Positions 34,941 to 46,690 of a DNA stretch of 64,000 nt are shown piece after piece; within the stretch, counting starts at the first letter, position 1, and each line of letters begins with the position of its first letter. The stretch lies in the NCBI GenBank assembly GCA_023935145.1, contig CM043705.1:60432584-60496583 (forward strand). Reading direction: 5' to 3'. This DNA comes from Bretschneidera sinensis (Eukaryota > Streptophyta > Magnoliopsida > Brassicales > Akaniaceae). Position numbers and translations under genes: made by a program. The notes beneath the pieces were generated by a model that saw only the letters and a program-made list of their open reading frames with translations, was not told the DNA's origin and ran no database searches.

Positions 34941-36364
34941 TTAAGGAACAAGGTAGGAATTACAAGTGTGTTTCACGTTATGCTTTCTTGTGGAAAACTT
35001 TGATTTGAAAATAATCCAGTTCTGAAGTAGAGTTGCATATAGGAGTTCATTGCAGGTATCAGGAAGTCCAGGGAGACACCAATGGCTGCAGTCTGTTCCA
35101 AGGGATTCTACATGACCGTAGGACGAGGGGTGACCATCTTTCCTTAGTTGTGATAAGGTTGTCACATTAAGCAAATGAACTTTCTTTGGCATTGTACCTA
35201 TTACTTTTTCTAGAATTACTTCCGCTTTATGTAAACCTCCTGGATACTTAGACTCAAGCAATGGATGTGTTTCCCCTTTGCAAGTCTTCGCATTTTGATC
35301 CCCCCAATCTCTTGAACTGTGTTAAAAAAAAATATGAAGATATGTAACGAATACGTATGACACTCTATAGAAATTTACTTACTTGTGATGATCTGGAGAA
35401 ACACCCTGGAAGAAGATTTTGGTTTTGGTAGTATCCACATTAGAATTTACCCATCTAGCCCACGTATTCAATGCTTTCTCATATGCAACCAAGCGATCCA
35501 TGTCTTTGTATGTAGATTCCCCATCTTGAATAACATCCCATCTGTAAGGTTAATTTTTTATTTTTTTAGAATAGAAATATTACATCAAAGCAAGGTTTTT
35601 AATTTTGATTTCAACAAAGATTTCGAGAGTAAAAGAAATACGGAAGTACAGATGAAAATTTCGATTTCAATTTGAAATTATAAAAGGGTAAAAAATTCCA
35701 TCATCAAGAATTAATTTGTTCAATTGCCAGAAATTGACAAAAAAAATTCCTCGAAATATTACCTATCTATTCATGGAAATTGAAGGAATTTTTGAAATAT
35801 CACACAAATTCTGAATTTTATTGGAAAATCCTGAGTTATTTGGTAAAACGATATGAAATGGTCAAGATGCGTGGAAATTTGAAATTTCAACGAGATTGTG
35901 ATCCTCGTATGCAAGGTCAGAGTGAACAAATCAGAAATCATGTGATGAACCAATGTAATGGAAAAGATCCTGGTATATATATATAAGGTTCTATAAAACC
36001 AAAAGTAACTTCAACTAATATATTTGAAGGATAGACACCTGAGATTGCGGTTCAAGGGAATCAGTTGTCTTTTTTAATAGAATTCAATCTATGAACACAA
36101 ACATATGAAGAGGGTATATTTGATTGATTGCACTTTTAAGTTAAAAAAACATCCTCAATATTTATAGACACAAATCAAGTGTTAATGAAAAACTTACGGT
36201 GTTTTGGATCCACTGTGAAGCCACCAATGCCATGTATTGAAGATCAATGCATCGATTCCCTTCCATATTTCTCCATCGTTAATGGAATTAAGTTTTAAAA
36301 TTCGCTGACCTTTCTCCCTAACAACATCAACTAGCAATGCATTGCGGGAGAACATTAACGAAAC
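34941..36364 (-). pseudogene. TBL: TBL/PMR5-family pseudogene, copy G, 3' half (exons 5, 4 and most of 3)
   Basis: Exon 5 is 35016-35316, exon 4 35383-35541, and exon 3 runs from 36198 to 36364, where a Gypsy LTR starts. The normal TAG stop is changed to TGG (35016-35018), so the frame runs 25 residues further to a TAA at 34941-34943. The conserved Trp of the [10 protein letters not shown] end is Cys. The DCSHW motif is retained. The gene's 5' half is 15.8 kb away at 52179-53320. Confidence 0.85.
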
Positions 36365-38964
36365 TGTAACGACCCATCCCGAGCGGGCCCACTCAAGACC
36401 GTATCAATTACCTTTCGAAATCGAGCACCTGGACACACAAATATATACTACAACAGAACAACATCTAACATATATTAGTTAAGATCATACAGAGATTACA
36501 ACTATAAGGTTGTAGCTTTACAAGGTGTCTAAAGAGACACAGCCAACCGGTTACAACTTCACACCTAATATACAATATAACACTAAGAAAAAAGATTGAC
36601 CGAGGATGCGATGCTCGTGGACCCACCTAAAACTTCATTGAACTTCGAAGCTTCACCACTTAAAATCCAAAATCACCTGAAAGGTTAGAAATAGGAAGGG
36701 GGGTAAGTTATAAAGCTCAGCGAGTTCTTACACTACACAAAGTAATCACTTGTTAGAAAAAGTTGAGGGCTTATTATTATTTCTTTTTCCTTTCTACTTT
36801 GTTTGTTCGTATACATAGTCATTTAGCACTTTGCAAAACAACAATCTTAGTATACATAGTCATTTAGCACTTTGCAAAACAACAATCTTAGTAATCATAA
36901 TACGGTCCAATAAGACCCACAACCAACTTGCAATCGCCATTCCATAGTCCATCAAAATATTACAATTTATCCATACAACCAAACATTTCATATGCCCCCT
37001 TACGGGCTAAGTAGTTCAAATTCATGTATGATATGCCAATGCAGCATGATGCAATGAAATGTATCATCTCATAATCAATCATAATCCATCGGGGACGTCT
37101 CCCCATGTACCGGTACGTTTCACAAACAATAAATTTTCAGAACCCCCCTTGATCCAGGCCGGGTCCAATCATCCAAATATATTCGGTACCCTTTTTCACC
37201 CCTTGTGGGTAGGGACCTATCGTCCTCACACATCACTCCCCCCTCAATAACATACCGTAAATTTCAATGCATGATATGAAATGAAATCAAGTGATGAACA
37301 TCATCAAATTCTCAACAATCCATACAATCACACAACATTCAGCACAAAGGTTTTGAAATCACTATCTCATCATTAATATATAATTTACTTATCTTACCAC
37401 ATAGTTATAAATATAATTATTATATCTAAATAGCGAATTACAACTCTTATGCAACCTTATTGTTTTGGTTTCCCCACTAACATTCATGCTTACCAAGAGT
37501 AGGGTAATACTCACCTTACGCCAAACACTACTTGTGGATCACTTCTTTACCTTTACTACGATCATCCACCTCACCTATTGAAATGTCATTTTTAATAATT
37601 AAAGCAAACTACATATACAAATAGCCAATGAGTATAGTATATAAAACTTAAGACACTTAATAAGAAATCAATCATTCCATTTACTTACACATATAAATCA
37701 AAGAAAATACTACTAAAGTTCATTCTTCTCCTTAATCATCTATTTTCACTCTTTCCCTTCTTTCCTTCATTCTTTACTCCATAAAACTCTCAATTCATAT
37801 AGACTTAAATTTCAAGACACTAACTTAGGGTAATTACCAACAAATATCAACTTGTAAAAAGTATTCATTCTAAATATAATTTCCCAATCCAGAAAAAGTC
37901 TCTTACTTAGGAATTTCTTTTAACTCCAAAAAGGGTTTCAAATTTACAGCCCATAGTAAAATTCTCTAACAATATTTATCTCAAAAATCATGTTATACAA
38001 GAATAAAACTTCAAACTTTGTACATACAATCATCCTAAAAATCTTCAAACTTCACGCACTCTTATTACTTTCTTCCAAAGTTCCATAATACAGAAATTTC
38101 CAGATTTCTCTCAAATTTTCTCCCAACTTCAAATATTTCAAACTAAACCAATTTAAATTCAAATCATCACAAATAAAGTTTTAGATAAACTTTAAGAAGT
38201 ATAATTTAACTTAAAAATAGTTGGGACACAAAACTACCTCAAATTCTTGCTGAAAAACAGCTCACAAAACTGCCCAGAACACAAATTATTTCCAGAATTT
38301 CTGCACAATTCTCCCAACTTATAAAACTCATAAATCCCTCAATTTAAATCCAAAAGACCTCAAAAAAAAGCCAAAAATCAACATCAAGAAGTCTAATTTA
38401 AGTTTGTGGTTGAACACTTTTCGAAATTACCTCAAAATCTGCACGAAAATGCCAAGGGAACAAAACGGGCTATTCCTCCCCTGCTCGGATTGTGCGGTCC
38501 ATGTGCCACTGTAGCCCGCTCGTGGAGGCTCAGCTCCCTGGCCGAAAGATAGCTGATGGTGGCAGAAGAAGATTTTCCAAGTTTGAGGGCAAACGGAGCT
38601 TGAATAGTTAGGTTAAGGCTAGGTCAAAGTTTGGAAGAAATGGGTTTTGAGAAGGAAAAAATCTGGAGCTTTTCTTTCTTTCCTCTCTCCTTAAGCCGAA
38701 TTTGCAAATTGCCAAATGAGAGATTTTGCTATTCTAGGTCAACTTTTAGCTTATATACTCCCTCTAAGTCTTGGCCTTTTACCACTCTACCCTTCCCCTT
38801 CTTCTTTTATTAATTTACATGCCATTTCCTTTAATTTTCCTTCTAGTATTTAAACAACCCAAAAGTTTTTGTTTCTTACTAGGAGTCCCCCTTAAAAGAA
38901 AGAAAAAAAAAACTGAATTATAAAACAAGATTATGAAAGCTTAAAAGAAATATCGGGTTCTACA
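36365..38964 (-). repeat. 3' LTR of the large Gypsy element (2,600 bp)
   Basis: Ends are TGTAACGACCCATC at 36365 and GGGTTCTACA at 38964. It is 40 bp longer than its partner, largely because a 41-bp block is repeated in tandem at 36809-36890. Confidence 0.9.
36809..36890. repeat. 41-bp tandem duplication inside the 3' LTR
   Basis: The block starting GTATACATAGTCATTTAGCA occurs at 36809 and again at 36850. The other LTR has it once (near 50062), so it arose after insertion. Confidence 0.85.
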
Positions 38965-38977
38965 ATTCTCCCCTCCT
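38965..38977 (-). other. Polypurine tract of the large Gypsy element
   Basis: The minus strand reads AGGAGGGGAGAAT directly before the LTR start TGTAG, the expected plus-strand priming position. Confidence 0.65.
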
Positions 38978-39033
38978 AAAAAAAATTTCGCCCTCAAAAT
39001 TTTCAACTAACCTGAATTGAGGAATAGATAAGG

Positions 39034-39264
39034 TTATTGGTTCTTCATTTCCACTTTGCTTTCCCATGTAGCTTCTTCGACTCCTCTATTTCTCCAAAGC
39101 ACTTTAACCAAGGGAATGACTTTGTTGCGAAGAACTTGTTCCCTAGAGTCCAAGATTTTTACTAGCATCTCCACATATGAAAAGTCCTTTTGAACTTCTA
39201 TGGATTGGAACGGAATGATGTGCGACTCATCCGGTACATATTTGCGCAAAGCTGACACATACAT
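39034..39264 (-). pseudogene. Gypsy integrase C-terminal remnant
   Basis: The minus-strand frame reads VSALRKYVPDESHIIPF, then VLRNKVIPLVKVLWRN and EATWESKVEM. This is the characteristic end of plant Ty3/Gypsy integrases. Only this end is readable, and upstream pol is not recognisable. Its position next to the left LTR fixes the element's orientation. Confidence 0.8.
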
Positions 39265-40357
39265 GTATTAAGACAAAAATAAAATAAAACCGGACACTAC
39301 AATTCTCCCCTGCTAACAAGATTAAATTTCGTCCTCAAAATTTTCTTGACCAGAGTTCACAAAACTTCTAAATTATCACCTTCCTAAGTCTTCTTACTTT
39401 CTCAAGTACATTCTTCAAATTCTCCACTTTCTTCAAGATTTGACATTACAAGATTAAAATTCTATCTCATTATCAACTTGAACTTTTTATATTTCGTTGC
39501 CAACCAACTACTCAAATACTACAGTAATTTTACGTACTATTTTAATAAATCTCGTCCGATCTTACTAGAAACTCTTTTGCTCACTAAGTTGTGCTCGACC
39601 TTTAATCAACTACTCAACTTCATATTTTTATATCTCTACCATTCGGTTTATCCAACTAGTCCCTCAACCACACATTCCTAAACAATAGTATTATTCATAG
39701 TCATCATCTTTTTACATCTTTTCTTTGCTCTTGCTTCAAAAACTAAAATTTTACCATTTTATACTCCTATCTACATATTTACTTTTCTATCTCAACTCTA
39801 GGCTTCAAGCTTCAAGAGCCTCCAATTTTGTATAACTTAATCAAGTATCTCTCCCAAAATATCTCTCCCCAAAATCATTTACTGACTATTCACTTTTTCT
39901 TATTATTTAATAACTTCTTCTCCAAAATAAATATTATACTTAGGGTTCATCAACAATGTTACCAAAATTTTAGTACTCGCTTTAGTTTAGGTCATCATTC
40001 AACTTTTGAGTTCATTCACTTTTCAACATCTCTCAAGCAAAAGCTTTAAAAAAAAAATTCTCTTTTTTTTTTTTAATCACCATATATTAACCAATAAATT
40101 CATATGTAACTCTCCAACAGTAATAGTTAAGTACTTTACTTTCTATTATGACTCCAAGTTGACTAGTCTCTCCTTAGCAACTATAATATGCCACAATCCA
40201 TTCCATAACATTGTTTGAGCATTTGGTGAACCAATTACTTTTATTTACATCTAATAACTCTATTCTACAAATTTCTTCTCCAACTTTATCACTTAGTTGT
40301 CCTCAAATATTACTTGTTTAATTTGTCTTTGACTTCTACTTGAACTCCCAATGATTT
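39265..40357. other. Gypsy interior, non-coding, G-poor on the plus strand
   Basis: No gene is seen. At 39297-39345 a sequence very like the LTR/purine-tract junction at 38960-39003 recurs (CTACAATTCTCCCCT then AAATTTCG and CTCAAAATTTTC). This suggests a duplicated or older 3' end. Confidence 0.5.
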
Positions 40358-41103
40358 TGTTGGAAATCACCTTGACAAGATGCCCAGGTGGTGATTTTCC
40401 AAAAATTTATGTCTAAAATGACTTATAGAAAGAAATACAACAATCGAAAGTAAGAAAGAAAAGAACACAAGCCATTACAATGCTCTCTATCAAATCTATA
40501 CTACATCTCTTTCTTTACAACCAACCTCTCTACAATGAGTCCCTCTTGTATGTCTTTGTCTTGTATCACAATGTGTTTCACATCTTATGTCATGAGAGAA
40601 TGAAGCTAGGTGACCCTTTATATAGTGTGCCATTTCTTGTCCAATCTTGAGCTTCATTCTCCACCCTTAGATCTTGATGACCACTCAACCATGGCCCTCT
40701 ATCAATCCTAAGTGATATTGTGCGTTTTAACCTTGCATCTATGCACCTAACAAGAGGCTTAACCAAGTTGTACATGTATGCCTCAGTGTGCCTAGAGCCT
40801 AGGCACTGTAAAAGGGGCGGTGCGGCGCTAAGCAAACACCCTTTTCATCACTTGCTGAGTGGTGCAGCGCTGGTGAGGGAGAGCTGCGGCGCACACTGAT
40901 GCTGGCCCTCTCTCAGCTGTGTGCACACTGGTGCGAACGCATTTTCCAGCTTGTGTACTGAAGCGCACACACTAGTGTGCCTTTCTTTGCCTTGCTCCAA
41001 AGTGCCGCGCACACTTGTGTGCACTCCTTTAACATGCTGAACTTCACTCTTCCACCTTTTGTTTAAACCTTAACCATGTTTAAACCTTTGACAAATACCA
41101 ACA
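40358..41103 (-). mobile_element. Copia solo LTR (746 bp)
   Basis: It starts TGTTGGAAATCACCTTGAC and ends GACAAATACCAACA, with an exact GATTT target duplication at 40353-40357 and 41104-41108. It is related to the LTRs of the element at 43645-49086. It is inserted in the Gypsy interior. Confidence 0.9.
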
Positions 41104-43644
41104 GATTTTTACTCACATAAACTTCCCCTTTGATATTCATTGCACTTAAATTTACCATTCTCTTAGAACCTTTTCATTCTTTTATATATCCTCATAGTTC
41201 AAGTCTTCTACTCATTCTTCATGTTTTATACTCTACACCTCATGTCAAATCAGTATTTCTCTTAGAAAAATATTAAAGATACATTTTAGATGACTCTCCA
41301 CCCCAAAAATTTTCAAAAGTATCTATCCTTTATCCTCATTACCATTAGTCCTTTCATTAACAATTTCTCACTTTTGTTTATCAAATGAACTAGTTTCCAA
41401 CTTTCCAACTTTCTACCCATTCATACCCATAGTATCTCGATTCATACTTAGACCTTTATTTTTGAATCTTTGACTATTATTTCATTTTAATTTTAACCCT
41501 TTTTCTTTTCTCATTTCTCTTTTCAGTCCGTTTACAAAATCAAACCTTCTTGAAAACCATTTAAAACGTCACTTCTCCACATTTCCTTACCAAATCATAA
41601 GTTTAACACACTATGTACGTCGAAAATCGCATACTCCTCATAAATTCACTACAACTAGTAGTCTTCATATACAATACTTAGCATTTACAACACACAATCT
41701 TATACAATTCCTCAAAGGTGACTCTTAGTCCGATAATAACTGATATTTTCTTCATACATTTAGTAAAAGTCAAATCTCAACTCTTTAACGCTTTATGATA
41801 ACTCCTTGATTAGTTTAGAATCTTTCCCTTCACTTTACATTTTGCTTCTACATACATTCACAACATTTAATAACCTTTATTCCCTCTAATTACATCCTTC
41901 ACTAACCATTTCTCCCAATACTTTTTTTTTTTCACTAATCATTTCTCCCAATACTCTTTTTTTTTTTTTTTTGTACTCTAAATTTCATAGATTCATGAAT
42001 CGAAAGCTTTCGTCTTACAATACCTCGGTTTTTATCCTGTTACTAATAGTCGACAAATCCTTATTATTAACTATGGTGAGGGTTATAACTAATTGCCTCA
42101 GTCTCAATCTTTCCATTATCTATTTATACCGTAATCCCTTATCTAGCAATCATTTGGCCTTGTATTCCATACTTACTTCTATTTTATTATAATTTCTCTA
42201 ATACTTTGATATCTTATTTGAACTTTTGGTCTTCTCTAATTCACCTTGACAAGATGCCCAGGTGGTGATCTTCCAAAAATTTATGTCTAAAATGACTTAT
42301 AGAAAGAAATACAACAATCGGAAGTAAGAAAGAAAAGAACACAAGCCATTACAATGATCTCTATCAAATCTATACTACTTCTCTTTCTTTACAACCAACC
42401 TCTCTACAATGAGTCCCTCTTGTATGTCTTTGTCTTGTATCACAATGTGTTTCACATCTTATGTCATGAGAGAATGAAGCTAGGTCTGATAGTCGACAAA
42501 TCCTTATTATTAACTATGGTTGAGGGTTATAACTAATTGCCTCAGTCTCAATCTTTCCATTATCTATTTATACCGTAATCCCTTATCTAGCAATCATTTG
42601 GCCTTGTATTCCATACTTACTTCTATTTTATTATAATTTCTCTAATACTTTGATATCTTATTTGAACTTTTGGTCTTCTCTAATTCACCTTTTAAACATC
42701 TCGCTTTACTTTGTAACCTCATTTTTTGTGCATATACATCATACTTTCACAAATCATCCTCCTTCTAATATGTTAACCGTATCTAAAACAAATTACTCAT
42801 CAGTCATTAGATTTCTAAGTACTTAAAATATCTAAATTCACCATCACACATCTCTTACCACAACCAAATTAATATTCGTCAATTTACATCTTCAAATAAG
42901 TTCTTAACAACTAGCATCAACCATTTAATCATTCCTTCCATAATCAAAAGTCATGGTTTGCTACAACTTTTCCCTTTACAAATTCCATCTTCCAAATATT
43001 TCCAATTGGTCCTCTACAAAACTCATATACTTCGAATCTATCGCATAAGGTATTCTAATTATCCAGAAAGTTCTTGTTTAAGAAAACCATACTTCTTTTA
43101 CTATCTCTCAAAATACTAAAGAATCTTCACTTGTGATTTATCTAACACCAACATTGCTTCACTTAAAAAAAATTTGTTTTGTTTATTTTATTGCAAACAA
43201 CCCTACTATACCTTACTCTTACAATATCAACTTCTCTAATAAATTACTCCTATGCCTTTTTATACTTGTTAATTCATCTAAACTCCTACCAATATTTTTA
43301 TTACCCTTCTCAAGTCCCACTTCATAATGAGATGCTTACAATTTCTACGAATTGATACAATTTACCACATCTCAAACCTCTCTACACCTTATAATAGATA
43401 ATCACAACTCAAATTTTAGAATACCCCAAGTCCGATATCCAATCAACTAGCATTCTCCCATATCACCACTTGAGTATAGAAACGCACGTACCTAGTACTC
43501 AAGATTTCCTCAATTTTCAATTTCACAATCTCTACAATAAATACTTAAATCATACCTTACATAGCATTCACACAATCATCAATCACAAGCACTTTAGCAT
43601 AGATAGCAAAAAAAAAATCATCCAATGAAATTTCATACATAACT
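41104..43644. other. Gypsy interior, non-coding, with a duplicated stretch around a Copia LTR fragment
   Basis: This is an AT-rich, G-poor plus strand with T-runs near 41930 and 41955. About 195 bp starting GATAGTCGACAAATCC / AATAGTCGACAAATCC occurs at about 42046-42246 and again at about 42488-42690. Between the copies lie about 242 bp of Copia LTR sequence (about 42245-42486), matching the start of the solo LTR at 40358 but without its first bases or its far end. No gene is seen. Confidence 0.6.
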
Positions 43645-44524
43645 TGTTGGAAATCACCTTAGCAAGATGCCCAGGTGGTGATCTTCCAAACACCCAAGTC
43701 TTGAATGACTTATAGAAAGAATTTCAGCAATCGAACACAAGAACAGAAAATCAAAGAAAGAAAGAAGACAAGTAATTTGTTGTCGAGGTTAGACAATGTG
43801 CCTACGTCCCCGTGAGTTTCTCCGAACTCTCTGCACTATCTCAATGGTTCTTACAAAGTTACAGCAATCCTCTTCAAGAATCCAAGTTCTTGAAGAACCA
43901 AGAAGAGAATGAGAAAGTGATAGACCTATTACAATGCTTTCTATCAATTCTCTACTAACCTCTCTTCTTTACAACCAGCCTCACTACAAGAGTCTCTCTT
44001 GTGTTTATGTCTCTCACACAATTGTCTCTTGTGTTTACAATGATCTCACAATGTCACAACCTGTGTGGTTCTCTCACACACCTTTTTCACCACTTGAAAT
44101 GAGGCTAAGAAACCCTTTTTATAGCCTCTTAATTCTTGGACAATCTTGTGAATCATTCTTGACCCTTTGATCATGTTCTTCCTTTAATCTCAGCCCTTCA
44201 TCACTCTCCAAGTGATGCTGTGCATTTTGATGTGGTGCACACATGATTGGAGAGGTCTTATGCATGCTGGATCATGTGTGCAGCCATGTGCTATGTGCTG
44301 CGGCGTGACCTGATGCTGCAGCCTCCTGATGCTGCGCGCACACCTCCTACCTGTGGGCAGAAACTTCCATAGTAGTGTGCCTGACCTTCCCATGCTCAAA
44401 ATTGAAGCACACACATGTGTGCAACCTTATAACTTTCTCAAATTTGATATCCCACAATTGGTTTGGACATTAACCAACTTTAGACCATGTTTGGATATGT
44501 TTGAAACTTAGACAAATAACAACA
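43645..44524 (-). repeat. 3' LTR of the nested Copia element
   Basis: This 880-bp LTR starts TGTTGGAAATCACC and ends ACAAATAACAACA. It differs from its partner by scattered substitutions, concentrated in the first 250 bp. Confidence 0.9.
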
Positions 44525-44606
44525 ATCTCTACCTTTGTCTAAGAGTTCAAAAACCTGAACCATTGTGCAGAAAGCTTCGGGATCCAAACTCATCTGGAGT
44601 TACCAA

Positions 44607-45530
44607 TTAACCAACTCCAATCCTAAGAAGTCCAAGGTAATGATTAGATCTTCTTAGAGGTAGAACCTTGGTGCCTAAATCTGCAGGACTTTTCTCCGTG
44701 GTCTTCTTGTCAACATGAATGCATCCTTTCGTACCATTTTCCATAATGTAATGATACCAAACATCCATATGCTCTGTCCCCTGAAGGAATACCGGATTCC
44801 TCCATAAGTGCCCCACACTTTGGCTATCCAAAGACACCACAACCTGCTCTTTTAGGACCTCTCACTCGTCCAACAACCTTTTGCACCCTACAGCCTCCTT
44901 TATGGCTTCCATAGCTGCTACGCATTTTGCCCCGGTTGTTATGAGTGCTACCATTGGCTGCCACTGAGCCTCCTTGTTCCTCAGCAACCACTTCATCCCA
45001 AGCCAATGCTTTTTTCTGGGATTACTCACACATTTGCTGAAAACATCCATTGCCCAAGAAACACTTGACCTGTTTCTCTTCCTTTCCCGGATGATTCTCC
45101 TCATCCCAAGGATCTTTTGTGCAAGGCTGAGATCCTTCCTCTCGAACTCCTCACTGAGTTGAGATGTAAACCTTTCCATCCTCTTCCTGCTGTTCCAAAC
45201 TAACTGCCCATCAATGACATAGGTGAGGATACTCACCATCTTCTCCACCTTGTGTCCAGGTGAGAAAGTTTCTGTGAAACCTATGTCTCCTCTTCTTGTG
45301 AACCCATTCGCCACCAGCCTAGCCTTGTTCCGGACTTCATCTCTTGGAGGGTACCCTTCTTTGACCTTGTAAGTGCACTTACATTCCACAACTTTCTGCT
45401 TTCTTGGAATTTTCACCAATTCCCAAAAGTTGTTCTTCCTCAAAGAATCCATTTCTCCCTCCATAGCTAGCTGCCACTTTGACGAATCCTTACACTCCAT
45501 GGCATCCGTGTAAGTTTCTGGTTCAGCCAT
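44607..45530 (-). pseudogene. Copia reverse transcriptase / RNase H remnant with in-frame deletions
   Basis: The frame 44862-45530 begins MECKDSSKWQLAMEGEM. It continues through NKARLVANGF and ETFSPGHK, then jumps past the palm core to a truncated VIDGQLVW where the YVDD box should be. It then passes LSEEFERKDLSLAQKILGM, part of the RNase H connection (SWAMDVFSKCVSNPRKKHW) and a degraded TTGAKCVAAMEAIKEA. The RNase H end is at 44607-44840 (VDKKTTEKSPADLGTK). Compared with the related pol at 20893-22262, several blocks have vanished while the frame stayed open. RT activity is impossible. Confidence 0.75.
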
Positions 45531-45677
45531 CCCTCCTTCTTTCCAAGGAGCTGCTGCATCCGCAGCATCCGCAAACCCACATCTTGAAGGTGGTTCGACC
45601 AGCCTTCTTTCCCGGTCTCTTATGAGCTGAAAGTCCTTCTGACTTGCTGCAGCATCCTCTTCTTGTTCAGCCTCTTC

Positions 45678-46690
45678 TTAAGTTTCTTGAGCTTGGCAAT
45701 CATCCAAGGGCTCTACCTGGTCCGAACTCTCTTGCCTCCTTTGCTCTACTTGAACAGAATCTCCCTTGATGCTATGCTCAATAATTTCTGAATTGGTTTG
45801 CTCACTAGCCCCTGCAGGGTTAGTTTTCTCTAAGTAGGGAAATAACAATTCATTAAAGATAACATCCCTACTTATTATGAGTTTAAATCCTTCTTTTTCT
45901 AAGGACAACAACTTGTACCCCTTAGCCCCTTCCCCATATCCTAGAAACACATATTTTCTAGATCCTGGGCTAAGCTTATCCTCCTTTTGGAGTGCATACG
46001 CAGCACACCCAAAAGTCCTAAGGTTGTCCAACTCAGGGGGTTTTCCACTCCACAACTCTTCGGGAATCTTATGGTATACAATCCTAGAGAGTGATCTATT
46101 AATCAAAAATGCAGCTATAGCTACAGCTTCTCCCCAAAAATATTTTGGCAACCCGGATCGTATTAGCGTGCACCTAACTTTTTTCATAAGGGTCTTATTC
46201 ATCAACTCAGCAACTCCATTTTGCTGAGGAGTTTCCACAACCGTCCTATGTCTTAGAATGCCATTTAACCTACAGAATTAATCAAGTTCATGGTTAAAAA
46301 TTTCTAAGCCATTATCGGTTCTTATCCCCTTAACTACTCTACCCATTTGAGTCTCAACCAGCCCTTTCCACACCACTAACTTATTCAATGCATCTGATTT
46401 ATTTTTCACCAAATAAACCCACATTTTTTTGAATAATCATCAATTAAAGACAGAAAGTAAATGTTACCTCCCTGTGTTGGTGTCCTAGCTGGTCCCCAAA
46501 GGTCCGCATGAATGTAGTCAAGAATGCACTTAGACTTGTGCACTCCGGTGTTGAAGCTGACCCGATGTTGCTGCCCAAAAGCACAGCTCCTACAGAAATC
46601 CAGTTCTTCTACTTTGTCACCACCAAGTAGACCTTACTTGCTAAGCACTTGCAGGCCCTTTTCGCTCATGTGTCCCAAGCGAGTGTGTCA
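45678..46690 (-). pseudogene. Copia integrase, broken
   Basis: The protease-proximal end (about 46690-46560) shows the zinc-binding HMSEKGLQVLSK and CRSCAFGQQHR segments, interrupted by TGA and TAA codons. Core Asp regions are visible in ADLWGP (near 46500) and LIDDYSK (near 46445). The open part at 45678-46238 has ETPQQNGVAELMNKTL with the catalytic Glu, FWGEAVAIAAFLINRS, and FGCAAY and YVFLGYGEGAKGYKL near the C-terminus. Order and motifs are typical of Ty1/Copia. Stops and frame changes between 46240 and 46690 make it inactive. Confidence 0.8.

Noticed and set aside
37059..37250. A 63-residue ORF present in both Gypsy LTRs (also 50272-50463)
   Set aside because: It lies within LTR sequence, has no recognisable domain, and occurs twice only because LTRs are duplicated.
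39478..43327. Several 60-75 residue plus-strand ORFs in the Gypsy interior
   Set aside because: They are Leu/Ser/Phe/Thr-rich translations of pyrimidine-rich non-coding DNA, without domains and on the strand opposite to the element's genes.
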